This document shows positions 28,372 through 37,844 of a stretch of DNA of 37,844 bases, one piece after another (positions within the stretch are counted from its first letter, which is position 1; each line of letters opens with the position of its first letter). This DNA is from Streptococcus infantis. GTDB lineage: Bacteria; Bacillota; Bacilli; Lactobacillales; Streptococcaceae. The notes below the pieces were generated by a model. That model saw only the letters and a program-made list of their open reading frames with translations, was not told where the DNA came from and did no database searches. A program made the position numbers and the translations under genes. Location: positions 1 through 37,844 of the forward strand of contig NZ_JAHZPU010000016.1 in the NCBI RefSeq assembly GCF_019929575.1. Reading direction: 5' to 3'.

Positions 28372-30654
28372 ATGTACAACTATCCTGTACTTATTCATTA
28401 TCATCGTAAGGATGAGGCTTATAAAGATTGTAGTTTTAGTAAAAAGCCGCTCGATACAGTTGAATTAGTAAAAGAAGAAGAGTATTTTGGAGAAAAATTC
28501 TCTTTCACTCAATCTAGTGAAAAAGCTATTGAAACAATGACTTTTGTGGTTACAAAAGACGGAGTTTCAAAAGAGTATCCAATTCGTTTCAACTATTATC
28601 CACTCTTGACAGAAGTTTGGATTTTAGATGGAGACGATACAGTCTACTACTCCGAGAATCCTGCTATTGCAAGCCCTCACTATAAGGATCAAAATCCTTT
28701 TGCTTTTGACAAGGCTATTAACAGTGCTAGTTTTGATCACCACTGGGGTTACCAAGGAGAGTTGGGATGCCAGGTTTCCGAAGAAGAAACAAGCTTTAAA
28801 CTTTGGTCGCCAACAGCAACAACTGTACAAGTTGTAGTTTATGAATCAGCAAGTAATGATGCGACTATCCTAAAGACTTATGAAATGCAACGTGGCAACA
28901 GTTATTCATATAGTCACAAGGATAATACAATTGGAGTTTGGAATTTGACAGTTCCTGAAAGTCTTGCTGGTCGTGCCTATCAATATCAGATTAATTTTCC
29001 ACATCATCAATCATTGACACGTGATCCATATACCATTGCGACAAGTCCAGATGGAAAACGTTCAGCGATTCTTTCAGAAAAAGAACGTCAGGTTGAAGGT
29101 TTTGAAGTCAAGCATGGTAGGGAAGCAACTTGGCGTTTAGAAAACCCTTGTCAAGCTGTAGTATATGAAATGCATATTCGTGATTTGACCCAGTCGGAAA
29201 CCTCTGGTGTTGCTCCAGAATTAAGAGGAACTTTTTTGGGAGCTGCTCAAACGGGAACGGTCAATCAGTATGGTCAGTCTACAGCATTTGACTATATTAA
29301 AGAACTTGGTGTTAACTACGTCCAACTACAGCCGATTGCAGACCGACATAAAGAGTATGATGCAGATGGGAATGTCACCTACAACTGGGGTTATGATCCA
29401 CAAAACTATAATGCTCCAGAAACTAGTATGTCTACAAATCCAAATGATCCTGGTCAAGCTATCCGTGATTTAAAGACCATGGTACAAGCCTATCACGATG
29501 CTGGTATCGGTGTTATTATGGATGTTGTTTACAATCATACCTTTTCAACTGTGGATGCACCATTCCAAACAACGGTTCCAGATTACTATTATCGAATGAA
29601 CCGTGACGGAACCTATCAAAATGGAACAGGTGTCGGAAATGAAACAGCTAGTGAACACGAAATGTTCCGTAAGTATATGATTGATTCTCTTCTCTACTGG
29701 GTAAAAGAATACAATATTGACGGTTTCCGCTTTGACTTGATGGGAATTCACGATGTTAAAACCATGCAGATGATTCGTTGGGCTATGGACGAAGTGGATC
29801 CGAAAATCATCCTTTATGGAGAAGGCTGGGATATGGGAACAGGTCTTGCTCCTTATGACAAGGCTAAGAAAGACAATGCCTACCAGTTGCCAAACATTGG
29901 ATTCTTTAATGATAATCAACGTGATGCGGTCAAAGGTTGTGAAGTCTATGGTTCTATCAAGTCTGGCTTCGTCAGTGGGGCAGGTACTGAGCCGATTGTA
30001 GCCAAAGCTATCCTTGGAAGTCGTGAACTTGGTTCTTACCTTAGTCCTAACCAGGTCTTAAACTATGTAGAAGCTCACGATAACTACAATTTGCATGATT
30101 TGCTTAAAACTCTTCATCCAACGGAGAGTGAAAGCCGTATCATGAAGAAAGTTGAAACAGCGACAGCGATGAACCTTCTCATGCAAGGGATGGCATTCAT
30201 GGAGCTCGGTCAAGAGTTTGGTCGTACCAAGCTTGTAGCTACTGGGGAAAATGGAGAGTTGACTCACGAAGATCGTGAGCGAGCAATGAACAGTTACAAT
30301 GCTCCTGACAGCGTCAACCAGGTTAACTGGGATTTGATCAATGATCGTCAAGATAGCATCGAGTTTGTCCGTCAGATCATTCGTCTTAAAACACAAACTA
30401 GTGCCTTTTCATACCCAACCTATGAAGAGGTATACCGTCATGTCTTTGTACACACAGCCATTGAAAGTAGTGGTTGGATTGTTTACGAAATTCATGGTGG
30501 AAAAGAACATCTCTTGGTCGTATTTAATGCAAAAGGTGCATCTTTCTATTATGAAAATGCAGGAAATCTTGAAATGTTGGTAACCAATAGCCGTTCTAAC
30601 CAAGAAAATGCTATTGACGATGTCAGTGTGGCAGTCTTGAATGTTTTAGCGTAG
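28372..30654 (+). CDS. pulA: Type I pullulanase (intracellular, GH13)
   Basis: Hydrolyses alpha-1,6 branches of glycogen or maltodextrins. 760 residues with no signal peptide, so it acts in the cytoplasm. An N-terminal domain (about 1-120) and a carbohydrate-binding module-48 domain (SFKLWSPTATTVQVVVY) precede the GH13 catalytic barrel. The type I pullulanase motif YNWGYDPQNYNAPE (about residues 341-354) and VVYNHTF are present. The catalytic nucleophile is Asp453 in GFRFDLMG, the acid is Glu484 in LYGEGWD, and the third Asp is Asp570 in EAHDN. It lies upstream of the glycogen operon and supplies the debranching activity that glgBCDA lacks. GGGAG lies just before the ATG. Confidence 0.95.
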   Translation: MYNYPVLIHYHRKDEAYKDCSFSKKPLDTVELVKEEEYFGEKFSFTQSSEKAIETMTFVVTKDGVSKEYPIRFNYYPLLTEVWILDGDDTVYYSENPAIASPHYKDQNPFAFDKAINSASFDHHWGYQGELGCQVSEEETSFKLWSPTATTVQVVVYESASNDATILKTYEMQRGNSYSYSHKDNTIGVWNLTVPESLAGRAYQYQINFPHHQSLTRDPYTIATSPDGKRSAILSEKERQVEGFEVKHGREATWRLENPCQAVVYEMHIRDLTQSETSGVAPELRGTFLGAAQTGTVNQYGQSTAFDYIKELGVNYVQLQPIADRHKEYDADGNVTYNWGYDPQNYNAPETSMSTNPNDPGQAIRDLKTMVQAYHDAGIGVIMDVVYNHTFSTVDAPFQTTVPDYYYRMNRDGTYQNGTGVGNETASEHEMFRKYMIDSLLYWVKEYNIDGFRFDLMGIHDVKTMQMIRWAMDEVDPKIILYGEGWDMGTGLAPYDKAKKDNAYQLPNIGFFNDNQRDAVKGCEVYGSIKSGFVSGAGTEPIVAKAILGSRELGSYLSPNQVLNYVEAHDNYNLHDLLKTLHPTESESRIMKKVETATAMNLLMQGMAFMELGQEFGRTKLVATGENGELTHEDRERAMNSYNAPDSVNQVNWDLINDRQDSIEFVRQIIRLKTQTSAFSYPTYEEVYRHVFVHTAIESSGWIVYEIHGGKEHLLVVFNAKGASFYYENAGNLEMLVTNSRSNQENAIDDVSVAVLNVLA

Positions 30655-30712
30655 GTCTTAGATTGAAGACGGAGTCAATGAAGTGTAGAGCAAAACTTTT
30701 TTGCAGAGACCA

Positions 30713-31108
30713 ATGAATGAACAAAAATGTTTCAGTTGACTATACCTTCTGGCAATTATCTGGTATTTTATCGAAGTTAACAATGAAGGTCACTATCAAT
30801 TTTTCGATAATTCGACTGGGATTGTCTGGGAAGATACTTTAAAGGGCTTGGGACTATTTGGAATGAAGGAGCATGCTGCTAATTTCAAAAATCTTCTTGC
30901 ATACTTTGGCGGAACTATCTCCTTTGTTAGAGAAGAGAGATCTGAGCTGCTAGTACAGATGGAAGAAGAATATGGCGATGCTTTTTATGAGAAGTTGGAT
31001 GAAGCAGATGATTTTGTCTATGATTATGATGGAAATGAAAATGAGCTAAGTTTTATCAAAAAATATCCTGAGAAATTTACTTTTCAGGGAAGTGCAGATA
31101 AATCGTAA
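30713..31108 (+). pseudogene. Broken DUF4375 (DMP19-like) gene
   Basis: The frame from ATG 30713 reads MNEQKCFS, then TGA at 30737, then continues LYLLAIIWYFIEVNNEGHYQ... to 31108. The motif EVNNEGHYQFFDNSTG matches the core of DUF4375/DMP19 domains (typically EVNNGG..QFF.NS.G). Upstream a normal N-terminus is missing. Reinitiation could start at TTG 30848 (MGLFGMKEHAANF, 86 codons), but this would lack the conserved core. The domain's function is unknown; some relatives are linked to immunity-type or DNA-mimic proteins, but nothing here indicates a role. Confidence 0.6.
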
Positions 31109-31123
31109 AGAATAGTAAATAAA

Positions 31124-31303
31124 GATGAGGCTGGGACAAAAGTCCTAGCCTCTCATTTGTTTTTGAATTGTCGAGCAAGACGCAGTGGTTGAGTGGGCTC
31201 TACTACGCTGATTTCATCAGCTTTTACAGCCCTACTCAACTGTGCGGAGGTGGGACGACGAAATCGAATTCTAACGAATTACCGATTTCTGTCCCACTCT
31301 CTA
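31124..31303 (-). repeat. Structured intergenic repeat, copy 2, inverted relative to 3765-3951
   Basis: The reverse complement is nearly identical to 3765-3951 through both long hairpins (GTGGGAC...GTCCCAC and GCACAGTTGAG...CTCAACCACTGC). The plus-strand beginning, GAGGCTGGGAC (31127-31137) with GTCCTAGCCTC (31142-31152), followed by a T-rich tail, can terminate transcription from upstream. Confidence 0.8.
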
Positions 31304-31375
31304 TTTTTTAGGGGAAAATTCTTGGTTTATAAATAGTTACAATCTAAGTTGAATGTCATAAACTCTATATTTACG

Positions 31376-31558
31376 GATTTTCAATATATTTTTTAAAAAA
31401 ATCAGGTTAAAAATTGCTTAAATCCGAATATTTTGTTACTATTATATAAAAATGTAAGAGAATGAAAAGAGGCAAAGATAAATCAGAAAATTAAAATGAT
31501 TTTCCCAGGCTACATCAGAGAATTATTTTCAGATTTTCAAAATATTTTTTAGAAATAT
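31376..31558 (+). repeat. Direct repeat in the AT-rich region upstream of glgB
   Basis: GATTTTCAATATATTTTTT (31376-31394) recurs at 31532-31550 with one difference and is followed in both by an A-rich stretch. The second copy includes a 12/15 match to the CodY consensus (31532-31546). Between them, 31395-31531 holds no recognisable gene. Confidence 0.5.
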
Positions 31559-31568
31559 AGTAATTTAC

Positions 31569-31597
31569 TTGAAACTTCTCTAAAAAGGTAGTATAAT
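31569..31597 (+). promoter_or_regulatory. glgBCDA promoter
   Basis: -35 TTGAAA (31569-31574), 17-bp spacer, -10 TATAAT (31592-31597). The start codon of glgB is 39 nt after the -10. Confidence 0.85.
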
Positions 31598-31605
31598 AAA
31601 AATTA

Positions 31606-31619
31606 AGAAAACGCTTTCA
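31606..31619. promoter_or_regulatory. CcpA cre site overlapping the glg transcription start
   Basis: AGAAAACGCTTTCA, in reverse TGAAAGCGTTTTCT, a near-perfect cre (TGNAANCGNNNNCA). It sits at about +1 to +15, the position for CcpA repression, so the glycogen operon should be subject to carbon catabolite repression. Confidence 0.85.
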
Positions 31620-31636
31620 ACAAAAAGGGGGATTAA

Positions 31637-33565
31637 ATGGATACATTAGAAGCTTTAAGAACTTTTACAAGTGGTGAAAATTTCCATCTTCAGCACTATT
31701 TGGGAGCACATCGTGAGGAGAGAGATGGTGAGTATGGTTATACTTTTCGTGTCTGGGCTCCAAATGCGCAGGCTGTCTATCTAGTTGGTGATTTTACTAA
31801 CTGGGTTGAAAATCAAATCCCCATGGTTCGTAATGAATCTGGAGTTTGGGAAGTATTTACAACTCTAGCTCAAGAGGGGCATATTTATAAATATCATATT
31901 ACTCGTGCTAATGGGCATCAACTTATGAAAATTGATCCCTTGGCAGTTCGTTTTGAAGCTCGTCCAGGAACAGGAGCTGTTTTAACAGAAATTCCTGAGA
32001 AAAAATGGAAGGACGGTCTTTGGTTAGCTCGCAGAAAACGTTGGGGATTTTTCGAGAGACCTGTTAACATCTATGAAGCTCACGCAGGATCTTGGAAGAG
32101 AAATCCTGATGGAACCCCTTATAGTTTCGCTCAACTCAAAGAAGAGCTCATCCCTTATCTCGTTGAGATGAACTATACTCATATCGAGTTTATGCCTTTG
32201 ATGGCTCACCCACTTGGTTTAAGTTGGGGTTATCAGCTCATGGGCTACTTCGCCTTAGAGCATGCCTATGGTCGTCCCGAAGAGTTTCAAGACTTCGTTG
32301 AGGAATGTCATATCAACAATATCGGTGTAATTGTGGACTGGGTGCCAGGTCACTTTACAATCAATGATGACGCTTTGGCATACTACGACGGTACACCAAC
32401 TTTTGAATACCAAGATCATAATAAGGCAAACAACTATGGTTGGGGAGCACTCAACTTTGACCTCGGTAAAAATGAAGTCCAATCTTTCTTGATTTCTAGC
32501 ATTAAGTTCTGGATTGATTTCTATCATCTAGATGGTATTCGTGTAGATGCCGTAAGTAATATTCTCTATCTAGATTATGACAATGCTCCATGGACACCAA
32601 ATAAAGACGGTGGCAATCTTAACTATGAAGGATATTATTTCCTACAACGTTTGAATGATGTTATTAAACTAGCTCATCCGGATGTTATGATGATTGCAGA
32701 GGAGTCTTCTTCTGGTACCAAGATTACTGGCATGAAGGAAATGGGTGGACTTGGATTTGACTACAAGTGGAACATGGGTTGGATGAATGATATCCTACGT
32801 TTCTACGAAGAAGATCCAATTTACCGCAAGTATGACTTTAATCTTGTGACTTTCAGCTTTATGTATGTCTTTAATGAAAATTATCTCCTACCATTCTCAC
32901 ATGATGAGGTTGTCCACGGTAAGAAGAGTATGATGCATAAGATGTGGGGTGATCGTTACAATCAGTTCGCTGGTTTGAGAAACCTCTACACTTATCAAAT
33001 TTGTCACCCTGGTAAGAAATTACTCTTCATGGGTAGCGAATTTGGTCAATTCTTAGAGTGGAAATCAGAAGAGCAATTAGAGTGGTCTAACCTAGAAGAT
33101 CCAATGAATGCCAAGATGAAATACTTTACATCACAGTTGAATCAACTTTATAAAGACCACCGTTGTCTTTGGGAAATTGATACAAGTTACGATGGTATTG
33201 AAATCATTGATGCGGATAATAGAGATCAGAGTGTTCTTTCATTTATCCGTAAGGGCAAGAAAGGCGAGATGCTAGTCTGTGTCTTCAATATGGCACCAGT
33301 TGAACGTCCTGATTTTACAATTGGTCTTCCAGTTGCAGGCATTTATGAAGAAATTTGGAATACAGAGTTAGAACAATGGGGTGGTGTGTGGAAAGAGCAT
33401 AACCAAACAGTTCAAACTCAAGAAGGATTGTGGAAGGATTATGAGCAGACTTTGACATTTACCTTACCAGCTATGGGAGCAAGTATTTGGAAAATCAAAC
33501 GTCGCATAAAACCTACTAAAAAAGTCGCTAATAAAACTCAAAAAGGAGTAGAAAATGAAGAATGA
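31637..33565 (+). CDS. glgB: 1,4-alpha-glucan branching enzyme
   Basis: Forms alpha-1,6 branches in glycogen. 642 residues. The CBM48 domain (about 30-130, [20 protein letters not shown]) is followed by the GH13 barrel: [15 protein letters not shown], then [11 protein letters not shown]. The nucleophile is in GIRVDAVSN (Asp304), the acid/base in MIAEESS (Glu355) and the third Asp in [17 protein letters not shown] lies 5 nt before the ATG. The end overlaps glgC by 11 nt. First gene of the glycogen operon. Confidence 0.97.
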   Translation: MDTLEALRTFTSGENFHLQHYLGAHREERDGEYGYTFRVWAPNAQAVYLVGDFTNWVENQIPMVRNESGVWEVFTTLAQEGHIYKYHITRANGHQLMKIDPLAVRFEARPGTGAVLTEIPEKKWKDGLWLARRKRWGFFERPVNIYEAHAGSWKRNPDGTPYSFAQLKEELIPYLVEMNYTHIEFMPLMAHPLGLSWGYQLMGYFALEHAYGRPEEFQDFVEECHINNIGVIVDWVPGHFTINDDALAYYDGTPTFEYQDHNKANNYGWGALNFDLGKNEVQSFLISSIKFWIDFYHLDGIRVDAVSNILYLDYDNAPWTPNKDGGNLNYEGYYFLQRLNDVIKLAHPDVMMIAEESSSGTKITGMKEMGGLGFDYKWNMGWMNDILRFYEEDPIYRKYDFNLVTFSFMYVFNENYLLPFSHDEVVHGKKSMMHKMWGDRYNQFAGLRNLYTYQICHPGKKLLFMGSEFGQFLEWKSEEQLEWSNLEDPMNAKMKYFTSQLNQLYKDHRCLWEIDTSYDGIEIIDADNRDQSVLSFIRKGKKGEMLVCVFNMAPVERPDFTIGLPVAGIYEEIWNTELEQWGGVWKEHNQTVQTQEGLWKDYEQTLTFTLPAMGASIWKIKRRIKPTKKVANKTQKGVENEE

Positions 33566-34697
33566 AATGCTAGCTTTAATCCTTGCTGGTGGGCAAGGAA
33601 CTCGTCTCGGTAAACTCACTCAAAGCATTGCTAAACCTGCCGTGCAATTTGGTGGGCGCTACCGTATCATTGACTTCGCTCTTTCAAACTGTGCCAACTC
33701 TGGTATCCATAATGTTGGGGTTATTACACAGTATCAACCACTAGCTCTCAACAGCCACATTGGTAATGGTTCTAGTTGGGGCCTAGATGGTATTGACACC
33801 GGAGTTTCTATCCTTCAACCCTACTCTGCAAGTGAAGGAAACCGTTGGTTTGAAGGTACGAGTCATGCCATTTACCAAAACATCGACTATATCGACAGCA
33901 TCAATCCTGAGTATGTTTTGATCCTTTCAGGTGACCATATCTACAAGATGGACTATGACGATATGCTCCAATCACACAAGGATAACAATGCCAGCTTGAC
34001 TGTAGCAGTCTTGGACGTCCCATTAAAAGAAGCTAGCCGTTTCGGTATCATGAATACAGATGCTAATAATCGTATTGTTGAATTCGAAGAAAAACCTGCC
34101 CAACCAAAATCAACTAAGGCATCAATGGGGATTTATATCTTTGACTGGAAACGACTTCGCAATATGCTAGTTGCAGCTGAGAAGGCCAACCTAGACATGT
34201 CAGACTTCGGTAAGAACGTTATTCCAAACTACTTAGAGTCTGGAGAAAGTGTCTATGCATACGAATTCAGTGGTTACTGGAAAGACGTCGGCACTATCGA
34301 ATCTCTTTGGGAAGCCAACATGGAATACATCTCTCCAGAAAATGCTCTCGATAGTCGTAACCGTCAATGGAAGATTTATTCTCGTAACCTAATTGCTCCA
34401 CCAAACTTCCTTGGAGAACACGCTCAAGTGGAAGATTCTCTCGTAGTAGATGGATGTTACGTGAATGGTACTGTAAAACACTCTATTCTCTCAACAGCAG
34501 CTCAAGTTCGTAAGGGAGCAGAGGTTGTTGACTCTGTCATCATGAGTGGAGCAGTTATCGGAAAAGGCGCTAAAATTACACGCGCAATCATCGGTGAAGG
34601 TGCAATTATTGCCGATGGTGTAGAAATTGATGGTACAGAAGAAGTACAAGTAGTCGGATATAACGAAGTAGTGGGGGTAGCAACAGATGAAGATTGA
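33555..34697 (+). CDS. glgC: Glucose-1-phosphate adenylyltransferase (catalytic subunit)
   Basis: Makes ADP-glucose, the glycogen precursor. 380 residues. The nucleotidyltransferase motif [15 protein letters not shown] (residues 8-22) and the substrate-binding [10 protein letters not shown] are intact, and a C-terminal left-handed beta-helix ([14 protein letters not shown]..., [17 protein letters not shown]) is present. It overlaps glgB and glgD by 11 nt each, so translation is coupled. In streptococci the GlgC/GlgD pair is active as a hetero-oligomer. Confidence 0.97.
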   Translation: MKNEMLALILAGGQGTRLGKLTQSIAKPAVQFGGRYRIIDFALSNCANSGIHNVGVITQYQPLALNSHIGNGSSWGLDGIDTGVSILQPYSASEGNRWFEGTSHAIYQNIDYIDSINPEYVLILSGDHIYKMDYDDMLQSHKDNNASLTVAVLDVPLKEASRFGIMNTDANNRIVEFEEKPAQPKSTKASMGIYIFDWKRLRNMLVAAEKANLDMSDFGKNVIPNYLESGESVYAYEFSGYWKDVGTIESLWEANMEYISPENALDSRNRQWKIYSRNLIAPPNFLGEHAQVEDSLVVDGCYVNGTVKHSILSTAAQVRKGAEVVDSVIMSGAVIGKGAKITRAIIGEGAIIADGVEIDGTEEVQVVGYNEVVGVATDED

Positions 34698-35826
34698 TAA
34701 ATATTCAGCGATTTTAGGAAATACCGTTGGTTTCCATGATATGTCAACCTTGACAAGTAACCGTCCTGTGGCGAGTTTGCCATTCGGAGGAAAGTATCGC
34801 TTGATTGACTTCCCACTCTCAAGTTTAGCAAATGCTGGTGTTCGTAGTGTCTTTGGAATCTTCCAACAAGATAATATCAGCTCAGTTTTCGATCACATTC
34901 GTTCAGGTCGTGAGTGGGGCTTGAATACACTACTTAGTCACTACTATTTAGGTATTTACAATACACGTGTAGAAAGTAGCACTGTTGGTAAAGAGTACTA
35001 TCAACAACTCTTAACTTACTTAAAACGTTCAGGTTCAGACCAAACAGTTTCCTTGAACTGTGATGTTTTGGTAAATATTGATCTTGCTCAAGTTTTCCAT
35101 TTGCATAATACAACAAAATCACCAATTACAGTTGTTTATAAGAAATTGCCTAAGAAGGTCATTTCAGAAGTAAATGCAATCCTTGATATTGATGAAACTG
35201 ACCACGTACTTTCACACAAACTCTTTGATAAAAAATCAAACCAAGATTTTTACAACATGTCAACAGATATCTTCGTTGTAGATACTCAATGGTTGATTAA
35301 GCGTTTGGAAGAAGAAGCTCAAAAAGAATATCCAGAAAAATTACGTTATGTTCTTCGTGATTTGGCAGCAAAAGAAGGTGCTTTTGCATATGAATATACA
35401 GGTTACCTAGCCAATATTCATTCAGTAGAAACATATTACCAAGCTAATTTAGATATGCTTGATCAGCATAAATTCTACTCTTTGTTCTCACCAAATCAAA
35501 AGATTCATACTAAAGTTAAAAATGAAGAACCTACCTACTATGCACCAGGTTCAAAAGTAAACACATCTCAATTTGCTTCTGGTAGTATCGTTGAAGGCGA
35601 AGTGATTAAATCTGTTATTTCGCGTAATGTTCGTATCAATAAAGACAGCTTGGTTAAAGAGTCTCTTATCTTCCCTCGTGTTGTCGTTGGAAAAGGTGCA
35701 CAAGTTGAGTATGCAATTGTTGATAAGGGTGCTGAAATAGCTGAGGGAGTTGTTATTCGAGGTACAGCAGAAAACCCTGTTATCATCAAAAAAGGCGAAA
35801 AAGTAACAGAGGATGTCCTTTCATGA
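34687..35826 (+). CDS. glgD: Glucose-1-phosphate adenylyltransferase regulatory subunit
   Basis: 379-residue GlgC paralogue. At the position of GGxGTRL it has the divergent sequence [15 protein letters not shown], and it retains [15 protein letters not shown] and the beta-helix C-terminus ([23 protein letters not shown]). The lost catalytic loop supports the known role of GlgD as a non-catalytic partner that raises GlgC activity. Overlaps glgC by 11 nt and glgA by 4 nt (ATGA). Confidence 0.95.
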   Translation: MKIDKYSAILGNTVGFHDMSTLTSNRPVASLPFGGKYRLIDFPLSSLANAGVRSVFGIFQQDNISSVFDHIRSGREWGLNTLLSHYYLGIYNTRVESSTVGKEYYQQLLTYLKRSGSDQTVSLNCDVLVNIDLAQVFHLHNTTKSPITVVYKKLPKKVISEVNAILDIDETDHVLSHKLFDKKSNQDFYNMSTDIFVVDTQWLIKRLEEEAQKEYPEKLRYVLRDLAAKEGAFAYEYTGYLANIHSVETYYQANLDMLDQHKFYSLFSPNQKIHTKVKNEEPTYYAPGSKVNTSQFASGSIVEGEVIKSVISRNVRINKDSLVKESLIFPRVVVGKGAQVEYAIVDKGAEIAEGVVIRGTAENPVIIKKGEKVTEDVLS

Positions 35827-37256
35827 AAATTTTATTTGTAGCAGCAGAGGGAGCTCCCTTTTCAAAAACAGGTGGATTGGGAGACGTTATCGGAGCACTT
35901 CCAAAATCATTAGTAAAAGCTGGGCATGAAGTTGCTGTTATCTTACCCTACTATGACATGGTTGAAGCCAAGTTTGGTGATCAAATTGAAGATGTCCTTC
36001 AATTTGAAGTCTATGTTGGTTGGCGCAGACAATTTTGTGGAATTAAGAAAACTGTTTTAAACGGTGTTACTTTCTACTTCATCGACAATCAATATTATTT
36101 CTTCCGTGGACATGTTTATGGAGATTTCGATGATGGTGAACGTTTTGCTTTCTTCCAACTTGCAGCCCTTGAAGCTATGGAGCGTATTGGTTTTATCCCT
36201 GATGTTCTACATGCTCATGACTACCATACAGCAATGATTCCGTTCTTGTTAAAAGAAAAATACAGATGGATTCAAGCTTACCAAGGAATCAAGACTGTTT
36301 TGACCATTCATAACTTGGAGTTTCAAGGTCAATTTTCTGAAAGCATGCTTTGGGACTTGTTCAGAGTTGGTTTTGAGCGCTATGCTGATGGAACAGTTCG
36401 TTGGAATGATTGTCTTAACTGGATGAAGGCTGGTATTCTCTATGCAGACCGTGTATCAACCGTGTCACCTAGCTATGCTTATGAAATCATGACTACGGAG
36501 TTTGGTTGCGGTATTGATCAGATTCTTCGTATGGAATCTGGTAAGGTTTCAGGTATTGTTAATGGTATTGATACAGATTTGTACAACCCAGAGACGGATG
36601 CGTTACTTGACTATCATTTTAATAAAACTGATCTGTCAGGAAAAGCTCAAAATAAAGCGAAACTTCAAGAAAGAGTTGGTCTTCCAGTACGTTCTGATGT
36701 GCCAATGATTGGTATCGTGTCACGTTTGACTCGTCAGAAGGGCTTTGATGTGGTGGTTGAAAGCCTGCATCGTATGCTTCAAGAGGATATTCAAATCGTT
36801 CTCTTGGGAACTGGAGATCCAGGATTTGAACAAGCCTTCTCTTGGTTTAGTCAAGTATTCCCAGAAAAACTTTCTGCAAATATTACTTTTGATGTAAAAT
36901 TAGCTCAAGAGATTTATGCAGCATGTGATATTTTCCTCATGCCAAGTCGCTTTGAACCGTGTGGACTTTCACAAATGATGGCCATGAGATATGGTACGCT
37001 TCCTTTAGTAAACGAGGTGGGTGGCCTTAGAGATACTGTTCAAGCCTTCAATCCAATTGAAGGAACAGGTACAGGCTTTAGCTTTAACAACCTAACTCCA
37101 TACTGGCTCAATTGGGCATTGCAAACAGCTTTGGATGTTTATCACAACCATCCTGATGTTTGGAAAAATATGCAAGTTCAAGCTATGGAATGTGATTTCT
37201 CTTGGGATACAGCCTGCAAGTCATATCTTGATTTGTATCAGAGTTTAGCAAACTAA
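35823..37256 (+). CDS. glgA: Glycogen synthase (ADP-glucose, GT5)
   Basis: Elongates glycogen from ADP-glucose. 477 residues. The N-terminal KTGGLGDV (residues 15-22) binds ADP-glucose. [12 protein letters not shown] (about 128-139) and [13 protein letters not shown] (about 246-258) are typical of GT5. The C-terminal GT-B half carries [25 protein letters not shown], and [21 protein letters not shown] with the conserved Glu. Last gene of the operon, followed by a terminator. Confidence 0.97.
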   Translation: MKILFVAAEGAPFSKTGGLGDVIGALPKSLVKAGHEVAVILPYYDMVEAKFGDQIEDVLQFEVYVGWRRQFCGIKKTVLNGVTFYFIDNQYYFFRGHVYGDFDDGERFAFFQLAALEAMERIGFIPDVLHAHDYHTAMIPFLLKEKYRWIQAYQGIKTVLTIHNLEFQGQFSESMLWDLFRVGFERYADGTVRWNDCLNWMKAGILYADRVSTVSPSYAYEIMTTEFGCGIDQILRMESGKVSGIVNGIDTDLYNPETDALLDYHFNKTDLSGKAQNKAKLQERVGLPVRSDVPMIGIVSRLTRQKGFDVVVESLHRMLQEDIQIVLLGTGDPGFEQAFSWFSQVFPEKLSANITFDVKLAQEIYAACDIFLMPSRFEPCGLSQMMAMRYGTLPLVNEVGGLRDTVQAFNPIEGTGTGFSFNNLTPYWLNWALQTALDVYHNHPDVWKNMQVQAMECDFSWDTACKSYLDLYQSLAN

Positions 37257-37262
37257 ATAGTT

Positions 37263-37296
37263 AAAATCGTATGATACCTTCATACGATTTTTTGAG
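37263..37296 (+). terminator. glgBCDA terminator
   Basis: AAAATCGTATG (37263-37273) pairs perfectly with CATACGATTTT (37281-37291), with a T run overlapping the end. Confidence 0.9.
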
Positions 37297-37318
37297 ATGA
37301 TAAAAGTAAGGGACTTAA

Positions 37319-37789
37319 ATGAAAAAATTGAGAGGACTTTGTGTACTGGATGTTGATGGGACACTGATAGAAGAGGAAGTTATTGATTTGTTGGGGAAAG
37401 AAGCAGAATGTGAAGAAGAAGTAGCTCTACTGACTGCCCAAGCTATGAGAGGAGAACTTGATTTTGAAGAAAGCCTGAGAAAACGTGTTTCTTTTTTACA
37501 AGGACTATCTGTAGATACTTTTGATAAGATTTATCATGAACTACACCTTAGTAAAAATGCTGCGCAATTTATTAACACTCTGCAAAAAAATCAGATAGAA
37601 GTAGGTTTAGTTTCGGGTGGATTTACACCTATTGTCGAAAGATTGGCAAAAGATTTAGGGATTTCATTATTTGCTGCTAATCAACTGGAAATCAGAGATG
37701 GTCATTTAACTGGAAATCTTATTGGTCCTATTATCAGCAGAGAAGTTAAAAAAGAAACCCTAGTAAGTGAACTGCACCCCCAAAGTTAG
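37319..37789 (+). pseudogene. serB: Phosphoserine phosphatase, truncated by an insertion sequence
   Basis: Last step of serine synthesis in intact form. The first about 149 residues are normal: HAD motif I VLDVDGTLIEEE with the nucleophile Asp, and the motif II region GLVSGGFTPIVERLA. The frame then leaves the family pattern after REVKKETLV, running SELHPQS to a stop at 37787-37789. The sequence from 37773 on is the left end of an IS3-family element. Motifs III and IV (Lys and GDGANDL), needed for catalysis, are lost. The remainder of serB may lie beyond the element, outside the window. Confidence 0.88.
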
Positions 37790-37844
37790 ACAGAAAAAAT
37801 CTAACTTTGGGGGTATTTTATTATGAAATTAACTTATGAGGATA
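37773..37844 (+). mobile_element. Left end of an IS3-family (IS150-like) insertion sequence
   Basis: Begins TGCACCCCCAAAGTTAGAC, a terminal-repeat type beginning with TG. CCCCCAAAGTTAGA (37777-37790) pairs perfectly with TCTAACTTTGGGGG (37800-37813), followed by a T-rich tract. The right end is outside the window, so no target duplication can be checked. Confidence 0.85.
37823..37844 (+). CDS. IS3-family transposase OrfA, first codons (partial)
   Basis: ATG 37823 opens MKLTYED, which matches the usual start of IS150-like OrfA (helix-turn-helix) proteins as I recall them (MKLTYEDKV-type). Only seven codons are visible. Confidence 0.6.

Noticed and set aside
29545..29919. 124-residue minus-strand frame inside pulA
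   Set aside because: It is the shadow of the conserved GH13 domain; no ribosome site or domain is visible.

Overview
The window looks like the chromosome of a mitis-group Streptococcus (S. mitis / S. oralis / S. infantis type). GyrA, TopA, DprA, LigA, LeuA and the glycogen proteins read very close to their pneumococcal counterparts as I remember them. The signals also fit: a ComX cin-box at dprA, a CodY box at leuA, CcpA cre sites, TTGACA/TATAAT-type promoters and a low GC content. The species call is from memory, not from a search.

Layout. (1) 1-2430 is accessory DNA: the end of an unidentified gene carrying six copies of a 7-bp repeat, then an EcoRI-family adenine methyltransferase and a DUF262-HNH nuclease, which together look like a restriction-modification unit. 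(2) 2430-3751 is a ccdA-like membrane gene with no normal start codon plus a TlpA-like thioredoxin lipoprotein gene. (3) 3752-4745 has no intact gene; it holds a structured intergenic repeat, a decayed IS200-type element and the ldh terminator. (4) 4755-9154 has ldh on the minus strand, divergent from gyrA-srtA, with a shared intergenic region carrying a candidate cre site. (5) 9155-11976 has asd and dapA (diaminopimelate/lysine branch) separated by an array of structured repeats. (6) 11977-17029 has dprA, topA, a YbaN-family gene, cutC and a YjbR-like gene. (7) 17030-22209 is the leucine operon leuA-leuB-DUF1294-leuC-leuD behind a CodY box, a consensus promoter and a leader-peptide attenuator. 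(8) 22237-26205 has a Sua5/YciO-like gene, guaC, then a guanine riboswitch controlling xpt-pbuX (purine salvage). (9) 26299-31108 has ligA, a type I pullulanase and a broken DUF4375 gene. (10) 31109-37256 has a second copy of the structured repeat in inverted orientation, a CcpA-type promoter and the glycogen operon glgBCDA. (11) 37319-37844 is serB cut off by the left end of an IS3-family insertion sequence.

The window is mostly conserved core metabolism. The most interesting parts are regulatory or evolutionary: the repeat-tract/methyltransferase/HNH locus, the full four-segment leu attenuator combined with CodY, the guanine riboswitch starting only 8 nt after guaC, the possibly leaderless ligA transcript, the shared palindrome at both ends of ldh, and a family of hairpin-rich repeats with two nearly identical copies about 27 kb apart in opposite orientation. 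I do not see a wholly new multi-gene system; the nearest candidate is the restriction-modification locus at the left edge, whose first gene is cut off.
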